Assembly: GCA_002353285.1 (NCBI GenBank)
Contig: DEJJ01000009.1
Span: 1 to 64,000 of the forward strand
Direction: 5' to 3'
Length of the DNA stretch: 64,000 nucleotides
Origin: Porphyromonadaceae bacterium UBA2751
Lineage (GTDB): Bacteria > Bacteroidota > Bacteroidia > Bacteroidales > Muribaculaceae
A model generated the notes under the pieces. That model searched no databases, was not told the origin of the DNA, and was given only the letters and a program-made list of their open reading frames with translations. Positions 34,765 through 42,593 of this stretch are shown piece after piece (the first letter of the stretch is position 1; the number at the start of each line of letters is the position of its first letter). The translations under genes were made by a program, and so were the position numbers.

Positions 34765-34891
34765 CACCCCTCTAACCGAAAAAACAATTATTTAATAATT
34801 TCAAGTTGGGGTCTATAACTTAATTGAAATGAATCTTGTGTTTCATCTTTTCTTTTTTTTATAGATCTCAATTCTAACAAGTCAGTCTAAA

Positions 34892-36238
34892 ATGATTAAA
34901 TTCTGCGTGCGTCTTGTGCAACGTTGGTTGCCTGAACCGTTCATTTTCGCCATTCTGCTCACCTTTGTGGCAGCACTTGTGGCTATGCCATTGTGTCACC
35001 AATCACCACTCGAAGTTGTTGAACATTGGGGAGGTGGTGTCTGGAATCTGCTGGAGTTTGCCATGCAGATGGCTTTAGTGCTTGTGTGCGGCTCAACATT
35101 GGCAGCAGCACCAGTTATCAAGCGTGCCATTGCTGCAATGGCGCGCCTGCCGCAGAGTGCCCCAGCTGCAATAGCTCTTGTGACCGTGGTGTCGGCATTA
35201 GCATGCTGGCTCAACTGGGGATTTGGACTTATCGTTGGCGTTGTGTTTGCCAAGGCTATAGCTCGTCAGCGTCCCGACGTCGACTACCGACTTCTTATCG
35301 CTTCGGCCTACAGTGGCTTCGTCGTGTGGCATGCAGGCATCTCGGGCTCAATACCTCTCACAATGGCCACACCTGGCGAATCGCTCGCAACTGCAACCAA
35401 TGGTGCGCTCACAGCTCCTGTGCCACTGGCACACACCATCCTCGACTGGCACAACTTGGCTACTGTGCTGCTTGTGATAATTGGCATCACCATCGCTAAC
35501 ACATTGATGCACCCCAAGAAAGGCATCCTTACCATCGACCCGGCTCTCTTGAAGGACGATGACAATATCGATACCAGTGTCTCCACTTCAACCAAGACCC
35601 CTGCACAGCGCCTCGAGCAGAGCAAGTTGCTCTCATGGCTTGTGGCACTGATGCTCGTGGCCTATCTCGTGATTCACCTTGGTGTGAACGATGCCAATTT
35701 AGACCTTGGCGGCGTTATCATGATATTCCTTGCGCTCGGTCTCATGTTGCATCCCACGCCAGTTCACTATGTGCGTGCCTTCAGCAAAGCCACCACTGGT
35801 GCTGCAGGAATCATTTTGCAGTTCCCATTCTATGCAGGTATCATGGGCATCTTTACTGGCGTCGGCGTGAGTGGCATCAGCCTGGGTGCTGTGATGGCTC
35901 AGGCTTGTGTGGAAATCAGTACCCCCGTGACCTATCCGTTGCTCACTTTCCTGTGTGCTGCTGTGCTCAACCTGTTTGTGCCAAGTGGCGGTGGTCATTG
36001 GGCTGTGCAGGCGCCTATTATGTTCACCGCTGGTGCCAGCCTGGGCGTGGACCCTGGACTGACGGGAATGGCGATTTCATGGGGCGACGCGTGGACCAAT
36101 CTCATACAGCCCTTCTGGGCACTCCCAGCCTTGGCGATAGCTCGCCTTGACGCGAAGGACATCATGGGTTACTGTCTCATCGACCTTCTCATCACTGGTG
36201 TCATCATCTGCGCTGGCATGTTGATATGGGCAATATAG
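34892..36238 (+). CDS. AtoE-like short-chain fatty acid transporter
   Basis: A 448-residue inner-membrane protein with about 11-12 hydrophobic helices. The start FCVRLVQRWLPEPFIFAILLTF and the GLIVGVVFAK, PSGGGHWAVQAP and WGDAWTNLIQPFWALP segments are those of the AtoE family, known to take up short-chain fatty acids such as butyrate in E. coli. In a propionate-producing anaerobe it may export or import short-chain acids; direction is not evident. A long leader and a strong terminator make it a single-gene unit. Confidence 0.9.
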   Translation: MIKFCVRLVQRWLPEPFIFAILLTFVAALVAMPLCHQSPLEVVEHWGGGVWNLLEFAMQMALVLVCGSTLAAAPVIKRAIAAMARLPQSAPAAIALVTVVSALACWLNWGFGLIVGVVFAKAIARQRPDVDYRLLIASAYSGFVVWHAGISGSIPLTMATPGESLATATNGALTAPVPLAHTILDWHNLATVLLVIIGITIANTLMHPKKGILTIDPALLKDDDNIDTSVSTSTKTPAQRLEQSKLLSWLVALMLVAYLVIHLGVNDANLDLGGVIMIFLALGLMLHPTPVHYVRAFSKATTGAAGIILQFPFYAGIMGIFTGVGVSGISLGAVMAQACVEISTPVTYPLLTFLCAAVLNLFVPSGGGHWAVQAPIMFTAGASLGVDPGLTGMAISWGDAWTNLIQPFWALPALAIARLDAKDIMGYCLIDLLITGVIICAGMLIWAI

Positions 36239-36320
36239 ATGAATGCTCTGGATTTTTTAATGTGAGTTCATTACATTGTTAATCAACTTTGTGCGGTAAA
36301 TACCTCTATATCAGAGTTGT

Positions 36321-36377
36321 AAAAACAACTATGACAACCTTTTCTCAACCCGAGACAGGTTGTTACAGTTGTTTTTT
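36321..36377 (+). terminator. terminator of the AtoE-like gene
   Basis: An inverted repeat (AAAAACAACT pairing with AGTTGTTTTT, and inner AACCT with AGGTT) surrounds a CTCAACCCGAG hairpin and ends in T7. It starts about 80 bases after the stop codon. Confidence 0.75.
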
Positions 36378-36487
36378 TAATACTGCTTTATTATTAATAA
36401 GGTATTACCTTTGCCTCATGCATCCACGCACGAGGTCATTGACATAATTATATCAAGTAAAGGAGAGAGAAAAAAGAGAGAAGAAAG

Positions 36488-36690
36488 GTGATTCCACTGA
36501 TTCCATGATTCCACTGATTCCATGCAAAACAACAAATTGTTGTCAATGTTGTTTCCATGTTGTAAAAGTTGATTCCATGATTCCATGATTCCATCGCTTC
36601 CTAGCATTTCTAGCATTTCTAGCATTTCTAGTATTTCTAGCATTTCCTAAAAAATTCCACTGATTCCACTGATTCCATGATTCCATGCAA
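36488..36690. repeat. minisatellite-like block of GATTCCA and CTAGCATTT units
   Basis: Two kinds of short unit alternate: GATTCCA-type 7-9-mers (about 36490-36525, 36570-36595 and 36655-36690) and five tandem copies of CTAGCATTT (one reading CTAGTATTT) at about 36601-36645. The minus strand is open over part of it but gives only a repetitive MLEMLEMLEM peptide. There is no spacer pattern like CRISPR. Confidence 0.85.
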
Positions 36691-36849
36691 AGCCACCAAA
36701 AAGTTGTGAAAGTTGTTTCTTGGCTTGGGAGAGTTGTTTAATTCCACCATTCCAACGATTGATTAACGCAATCTCTAAAACATTAACCAGATTGCCGATT
36801 TTTGTTCACTTTTTTCACACAAAATCGCGAAAATATCGCTTTTTTTATC

Positions 36850-36857
36850 TATATTTG
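36850..36857 (+). promoter_or_regulatory. -7 element upstream of the fusion oxidoreductase
   Basis: TATATTTG, about 115 bases before the ATG at 36974; -33 element unclear. Confidence 0.45.
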
Positions 36858-36973
36858 CAATGTCACAGGATTTCGATAACTTTTGTTTGTACTTTTTATT
36901 TAAAAAGAAGTCTGTGTTTACTTTCTGATATTTAATAGCTTAACTATACACAATAACCATTAAAACATTCATC

Positions 36974-39900
36974 ATGTATAAGATTGAAACTCATCCCATT
37001 CTTGATCTTCCTAAGGAGGAATTCGTCGAATTCCAGTACGAAGGGAGAACCGTTCGCGGTCAGAAAGGCAAAACCATTGCTGCAGCCCTTCATCAAGCAG
37101 GATTAATCGTGCACAGCCATAGTACATCGGGCCGTAATCGTAGTCTTGAGTGCGGTATCGGTAAGTGCGGTGCATGCGAAATGCTTGTCGACGGCCAGGT
37201 GCGTCGCATCTGTATCACCAGTGTTGATGGCGTGAAAGAGGTTCGTGAGATCCCCAAAGACTATATGCCTGAGGGCAAGCCCCGTGCAGCCAGTGAGACT
37301 AAGATTTATAAGACCACAGTAGCCATCATAGGTGGTGGCCCTGCGGGACTTGCATGCCGCGAGCAACTCACGGCATTGGGTATTCCCAATATTGTGGTCG
37401 ACAACAATGCTACCGAGGGTGGACAGTTCAACATGCAGACTCACCAGTTCTTCTTCTTCGAGAAGGAGCAAAAGTTTGGTGGTATGCGTGGTTTTGATAT
37501 AGCTAAAACTTTAGCGGGCGACAGCCACGATGGCATCTTGCTCAACAACACCGTGTGGGATTTGCTCGAAGGTCGTCGCATTGCTCTTAAGAATATAGTT
37601 ACCCAAGAGGTTAGCTACATCGATGCCGATCATCTGGTAGTAGCCACAGGTGCTGTGCCATTCATGCCAGTGTTTGAGAACGATGACGTGCCCGGAGTTT
37701 ACACTGCTGCCGTGTTCCAGAAGATGATGAACCAGGAGCACACTCTGCTGGGCAAGCGAGTGCTCACTGTGGGTGCTGGCAACATTGGTTACCTCACCAG
37801 CTATCAGGCAATGCAGGCTGGTGCAACAATCAAGGCCATCATCGAGGGTATGGACCACGAGGGGGGCTTCCCAGTTCAAGCCAACCGTGTGCGCCGTTTG
37901 GGTATTCCCATCATGACTTCACATGTGCTAATTCGTGCCATTCCTAATGATGACTACACTGGCGTTACTGGCGCAGTGATTGCCGAGTGCCGCAATTTCC
38001 AACCGATTCCTGGCACTGAGCGTGTGATCGACGACATCGATATTATCAACATCTGCACGGGGCTTATCCCTGATAATCAATTGCTAGTGAAAGGCCGTTC
38101 AGTATTCGGTCGCAACGTCTATGGTGCCGGCGATGCCGTGCGCATTGGCGAGGGCACTAGTGCTGTGCTGCGTGGCAAGCAAGTGGCCTATGAAGTTGCA
38201 CAGGAGATGGGCATTCGTTTCCCCTATGAGGACTACCTCGATGTCTCACGACAGTACATCGACTCACAGCAGCGACCTGTGCGACTGCTCGACGAGCCAC
38301 GCATCCCAAGCGAGGATCGTATGGCTGCCAAGCCCTATGTGAAAATCAACTGCCTCTACGGCTTCGCTTGCAACCCTTGCACCTTCTCATGTCCGCAAGG
38401 TGCTATCAGCAAGCCCACTACTTCGTCGGTGCCTATGGTCGACTACGATAAGTGCATCGGCTGCATGCAGTGCGTCAATCACTGTCCAGGATTGGCAATC
38501 TTTGGCTACGACAAGCGCAAGAATGTGGCGTTCCTGCCAGTAGAGTATGAGGTGGAAGAGGGCAAGGAAGTGTTCCTGGTTGACGACAACGGTGCCAAGG
38601 TGGGAGAGGGCACAATAGAGAAAGTGCTCAAGAAGGACAACAAGACCAATGTTGCCCGTGTTAAAGTCTCTCAGGTGGATGAGCTTAACAACGTGAACGG
38701 ATTCATCCTCAAGGAACGCTATCCTGAGCCATTGAACCTGCGCCCACTCACTGACCCCGAGGAAGGCAAGGCATTCGTTTGCCACTGCGAGGATGTGGAT
38801 GTGAAAACTCTGCTTGCTGTGGTTGGTGACCGCAAGTTTATATCAGTCGACGAGCTAAAGCACACCACTCGCATGGGTATGGGGCCATGCCGTGGCAAGC
38901 GTTGCGTGTCACGTGCAAAACAAATTCTGCGAGCTCATGGCATTGAGGTCACTGGCGACAGCACACCACGTGCGCCACTGGCCAATCAAGTGACCTTGGG
39001 CGATGTGTATAATGGCGAGTCAAAGGAAACCTTCGTCTTTGAACATGGATCAGTAATCGAGAAAGCCGAGACCGAAATCTTAGTTGCTGGTGGTGGTATG
39101 GCAGGTAGCGCTGCTTTCCGTTACTTTGCCGAAGCTGGCAAGCGTGTAATCCTTGTCAACTACGACCGGGGCTCCACTTGGCGATGCATCGGTGGTGGGC
39201 GTCCAGCTTTCTCTAACCCTGACATCAGCGACATTGCTATGCACAACTTGGAAATCTTCCGCAACGATCAGGAGCATTGCAACATCGACCTGAAGATGAC
39301 ACGATATGTCAACCTTGTGCACGATGATGCCACTTATCGCTCTCTCGATGCTTCACGAGCATGGAGCGAGGCCTACATGATTGACCGCAAAGATTTCACC
39401 AAGGAAATCTCGCCTTACTGGAATCCAAACGATAACATCTACAGCCACGCTTTGATTTCACAAAACTGCTGGCAAGCCACACCAGGACGCACAATTGAAT
39501 ATGTGCGCACCGTGGGTAAGCAACATGGTGGTGAGGTGCTCGAGGACTGCGAGGTGCTGCACGTTGAGAAGGCGGGCGACAAATTCCGCGTGCTGGTGCG
39601 TCGACACGACAAGCACTATGTGGAATTCACTTGCGACCATTTCGTCAACGCGATGGGGTGGGGGTCTGAGAAGTTTACCGATATGCTTGGCATCGACACT
39701 CAGCTCTATCCAGTTAAGCATCAGGCTTTCATCACTCGCCGTCTGCCAAACATGGGCGTGAATGGCGACTCGCTCGACATGATTATCGACCGTCGTCACT
39801 ACAAGGGCTTTAATGCCGTCTATGGGCAGCAGTTCCTCCACACAGGGCAAATCATCGGTTGCGTTTCGCCCGACTGTGACCCCTACGAGGCACGGCAAAA

Positions 39901-40195
39901 CTTGAAATACAACAGCGAGGCCTTCCTCAAGATTGTGAGCGAGATGTTTGCACAGTGGATTCCCAATCTGGCATCAGTTGGTTTCCATGCAGTGTGGGCT
40001 GGCTACTACATCGAGCCACGCTACATCATCGATCCCGAAGTGGGATTGCTCACGGGCTTGCGTGGTCATGGTTTCATGCTTGGTCAGTATCTTGCTAAAC
40101 TTTATGTTGACAAGTATTTAGGCAAGCCTGTCCCCGCCTATATGAAAGACCTCGCCATTGGCGGCAATGGTCTGAGCGAGAACGCCTTCCAGTAA
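36974..40195 (+). CDS. multi-domain FAD/Fe-S amine or amino-acid dehydrogenase (HcnABC/hydroxyproline-dehydrogenase-like fusion)
   Basis: A 1073-residue cytoplasmic flavoprotein joining parts that are usually separate subunits. In order: a [2Fe-2S] ferredoxin domain (~15-100; LECGIGKCGACEML and the Cys of RRICIT); an FAD/NAD-binding disulfide-reductase-type domain (~112-440; IIGGGPAGLACREQL); two [4Fe-4S] clusters (FACNPCTFSCPQ and CIGCMQCVNHCPG, ~465-510); a BFD-like [2Fe-2S] domain (FVCHCEDVDV and MGPCRGKRC, ~610-665); and a C-terminal DAO-type FAD domain (~705-1040; ILVAGGGMAGSAAFRYFAEA and GLLTGLRGHGFMLGQYLAKL). The pattern equals the subunits of hydrogen cyanide synthase, opine oxidase or D-hydroxyproline dehydrogenase. 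A D-amino-acid, proline or hydroxyproline substrate is a reasonable guess. The gene stands alone. Confidence 0.88.
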   Translation: MYKIETHPILDLPKEEFVEFQYEGRTVRGQKGKTIAAALHQAGLIVHSHSTSGRNRSLECGIGKCGACEMLVDGQVRRICITSVDGVKEVREIPKDYMPEGKPRAASETKIYKTTVAIIGGGPAGLACREQLTALGIPNIVVDNNATEGGQFNMQTHQFFFFEKEQKFGGMRGFDIAKTLAGDSHDGILLNNTVWDLLEGRRIALKNIVTQEVSYIDADHLVVATGAVPFMPVFENDDVPGVYTAAVFQKMMNQEHTLLGKRVLTVGAGNIGYLTSYQAMQAGATIKAIIEGMDHEGGFPVQANRVRRLGIPIMTSHVLIRAIPNDDYTGVTGAVIAECRNFQPIPGTERVIDDIDIINICTGLIPDNQLLVKGRSVFGRNVYGAGDAVRIGEGTSAVLRGKQVAYEVAQEMGIRFPYEDYLDVSRQYIDSQQRPVRLLDEPRIPSEDRMAAKPYVKINCLYGFACNPCTFSCPQGAISKPTTSSVPMVDYDKCIGCMQCVNHCPGLAIFGYDKRKNVAFLPVEYEVEEGKEVFLVDDNGAKVGEGTIEKVLKKDNKTNVARVKVSQVDELNNVNGFILKERYPEPLNLRPLTDPEEGKAFVCHCEDVDVKTLLAVVGDRKFISVDELKHTTRMGMGPCRGKRCVSRAKQILRAHGIEVTGDSTPRAPLANQVTLGDVYNGESKETFVFEHGSVIEKAETEILVAGGGMAGSAAFRYFAEAGKRVILVNYDRGSTWRCIGGGRPAFSNPDISDIAMHNLEIFRNDQEHCNIDLKMTRYVNLVHDDATYRSLDASRAWSEAYMIDRKDFTKEISPYWNPNDNIYSHALISQNCWQATPGRTIEYVRTVGKQHGGEVLEDCEVLHVEKAGDKFRVLVRRHDKHYVEFTCDHFVNAMGWGSEKFTDMLGIDTQLYPVKHQAFITRRLPNMGVNGDSLDMIIDRRHYKGFNAVYGQQFLHTGQIIGCVSPDCDPYEARQNLKYNSEAFLKIVSEMFAQWIPNLASVGFHAVWAGYYIEPRYIIDPEVGLLTGLRGHGFMLGQYLAKLYVDKYLGKPVPAYMKDLAIGGNGLSENAFQ

Positions 40196-40227
40196 CATCA
40201 ACTTTCACATAGCACTCACCCAATGAA

Positions 40228-40262
40228 CACCCCCGAAAGCTTTTACAACCCTCTCGGGGGTG
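40228..40262 (+). terminator. hairpin after the fusion oxidoreductase
   Basis: CACCCCCGA at 40228-40236 pairs with TCGGGGGTG at 40254-40262. No T-run, about 30 bases after the stop. Confidence 0.6.
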
Positions 40263-40343
40263 CTCTTCACAAAATTAGGTGTGGTCAATGTAATTGACCG
40301 ATTGGTACTAAAAAAACTACAACTGGCAAAAAACATTATACTA

Positions 40344-40715
40344 ATGGAAAAAGTGAAAACTACTGAGTTACTACGCACATCGCAAACTTGGGATGGCGCA
40401 CAAATCCCCAATTTTCCGCAAGAAAATGCTGAGATAGTATCTATGAGATATGAGTTCCCGCCAGGAGAAAAACTTGGTTGGCATCATCATGACGTGATAA
40501 ACTTTGGCTACGTTCAGCAGGGCGAGCTCACCATTATTGACATCAACGGCAATGTCAAGGTGGTTCGTGAGGGAGAAGCCATTGTTGAAATGGTCGGGAC
40601 CATTCACCACGGGGAAAACAATGGAACTGAAACCGTGATACTCATCATGTTCTATGTTCTCAAAAAGGGAGAACACATTTCAGTCCAGCATCCCGAAATC
40701 CCCTCGGCCATTTAA
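40344..40715 (+). CDS. small cupin-domain protein
   Basis: From ATG 40344 the protein is 123 residues and one cupin barrel: PPGEKLGWHHHDVINFGYVQ is motif 1, with three His in a row, and GTIHHGENNGTETVILIMFYV is motif 2. It probably binds a metal. Cupins of this size may be isomerases, dioxygenases or sensors; no specific role can be named. The frame is open upstream to 40260, but the ATG is preceded by a spacing normal for this genome. It follows the fusion enzyme after a hairpin and is probably separate from it. Confidence 0.82.
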   Translation: MEKVKTTELLRTSQTWDGAQIPNFPQENAEIVSMRYEFPPGEKLGWHHHDVINFGYVQQGELTIIDINGNVKVVREGEAIVEMVGTIHHGENNGTETVILIMFYVLKKGEHISVQHPEIPSAI

Positions 40716-40893
40716 ATGTGGCACAGCAACGAGTCGGTGAATTTTGCATCCTGTAATTTGTGTCTTTGAATCTTTTGATGATGATGTTTCTGGCATTATA
40801 AAGCCCTATTTCTATATTATAAAACTCTGCTTTAGGCTGTGTGAGATTCCGATTTCTTTGGAAGCAGACAACTTATAAATCTTAGTTTATGCT

Positions 40894-42480
40894 TTAATGG
40901 GATTTGTTTGCCAGCGACAGACCTACGCTAAAGATCAGGTTCACGTTGGATAATGTGCCGTTGAGATCCCAGTCGTCGTGATACTCGTCGCACGGTTTGT
41001 GATACCACACCGGCATGGGATATTTATTGGGCTTGCTCACATCGGCGGGATGACGACCGTTCTCCAGCACTACTGCAGGCACCCCCTTCTTCACGAAATT
41101 ATAATGGTCGGAACGATAAAACCAGCCGTCGGAGTTGTCATCGTCGAAATAGATGTACCTGCCTTGAGCAGCGGCAGCAGCCACGTAATAATGATCTAAG
41201 TCGCTCTCTCCACCACCCAGTATCACGACATCGCGTGTCAACTCAGCTGGGCCTATGCTCTCAAAATTAAGGCATGCCACTGTCTTTTCCATTGGTGCGA
41301 CAGGGTGATCGCAGTAATATGCCGAGCCGAATAGCCCGCTCTCCTCCGACGAAGGGAAGATGAAAACCAGGTCGCGTTGTGGCTGGGGCATCTCCTTGAA
41401 CTTCTTGGCAACAAGCAAGGCACCAGCCATGCCCGAGGCATTGTCGGCAGCACCGTTATATATAGTGTCGCCGTGCTCATCGGCTTTCCCGATGCCCAGG
41501 TGATCCCAGTGGGCACAGAACACTACGGCCTCACCATTGTGACCGTTCCCTCTAAGAATGCCGCCCACATTCTGCGTCTTCTTAATGTTGTAAGTGACAT
41601 CCATGTCCACATCTCCTTTTACATTCAGCGTAAAGCTCTTGAAGCCAGGTTTTTTTGCATCGGCCAGTGCCTTGCCAGCGTCCATGCCTGCGGCAAGAAA
41701 CAGTTTTTTAAAACCGTCCTCATGTAGCCATCCCCTGACGGCCAGCTCGCCCACATTGCGCGTGTTGGGGTTATAGATTGCAAGATTGTCACTCAAGTGG
41801 CCATTCACGCACACATGCCATCCGTAACTGGCGGCCTCGGTGTTATGGAGCACCAAGCAACCGGCAGCACCCTGACGCAGTGCCTCTTCAAACTTATAGG
41901 TCCAGCGACCATAGTAGGTCATATTACGTCCTCTGAAGAGCTGACTGTTATAAAAGCCTGGGTCGTTGACCATCACCACCACAATTTTGCCTTTCACATC
42001 GATGCCCTCGTAGTCGTTCCAGCCATATTCAGGCGCATTGATGCCAAAACCGCAAAACACATATTCTGCCTTTTTCAGGTCGATTTTCTCGGTGGCGCGT
42101 GATGTCCAGATGATTAAATCGTCGGGATAGCGAAGTAGTGTTTTCTTCTTCCCGCTCACGGGAAACCCGCTGCCCACAGGCTTGGCTGTAACCGCAATCA
42201 TTTCAAATGGCTGGAACCAACTGCCGTTGAAGGCAGGCTCCAGCCCCATTACCTGCAACTGCCTGGCAAGATAGTTCACCGTCTTGTCCTCATAGGGCGT
42301 CATGGGCTTTCTTCCGCCAAATTCATCATGGGAAAGCACCCTTGTCCATTCCCTCAGCAGCTGTTCGTCACTTCCATTTTGCAACTGCTCCTGCGTAATC
42401 TGTGCGCTGGCTATTGCCAACCCCATGGCAACAAAAACGATTATCATCACCAATTCTTTAGCATTCATTCTCATAAGCAT
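40894..42480 (-). CDS. secreted M28-family metallopeptidase
   Basis: A protein of about 528 residues with an N-terminal hydrophobic export signal (ELVMIIVFVAMGLAIASAQ). A PA domain is inserted at about 130-260 (YGWNDYEGIDVKGKIVVVMV). The zinc-peptidase core shows VVFCAHWDHLG (first ligands His and Asp partner), YNGAADNASGMAGAL (bridging Asp), FPSSEESGLFGSAYY (Glu pair) and FYRSDHYNFVKKGVPAVVL (last His). It is probably a periplasmic or surface aminopeptidase. Several ATGs lie close together (42480, 42474, 42468); the leader AATATTGATGCTTATGA nearly equals that of the PKD protein gene. Confidence 0.93.
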   Translation of the reverse strand: MLMRMNAKELVMIIVFVAMGLAIASAQITQEQLQNGSDEQLLREWTRVLSHDEFGGRKPMTPYEDKTVNYLARQLQVMGLEPAFNGSWFQPFEMIAVTAKPVGSGFPVSGKKKTLLRYPDDLIIWTSRATEKIDLKKAEYVFCGFGINAPEYGWNDYEGIDVKGKIVVVMVNDPGFYNSQLFRGRNMTYYGRWTYKFEEALRQGAAGCLVLHNTEAASYGWHVCVNGHLSDNLAIYNPNTRNVGELAVRGWLHEDGFKKLFLAAGMDAGKALADAKKPGFKSFTLNVKGDVDMDVTYNIKKTQNVGGILRGNGHNGEAVVFCAHWDHLGIGKADEHGDTIYNGAADNASGMAGALLVAKKFKEMPQPQRDLVFIFPSSEESGLFGSAYYCDHPVAPMEKTVACLNFESIGPAELTRDVVILGGGESDLDHYYVAAAAAQGRYIYFDDDNSDGWFYRSDHYNFVKKGVPAVVLENGRHPADVSKPNKYPMPVWYHKPCDEYHDDWDLNGTLSNVNLIFSVGLSLANKSH

Positions 42481-42593
42481 CAATATTTAGATATAGATTA
42501 ACCATCAAGAGTATGGTCATTTGATAACCTTATCCCGAACTCACGTTAATGGGTTGAAGCAGTGTAGTTAGGAATTTTTGAAACTGGAGTATA

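Noticed and set aside
36488..36690. CRISPR array
   Set aside because: The units are only 7-9 bases and directly adjoining; there are no regular spacers and no cas genes nearby.
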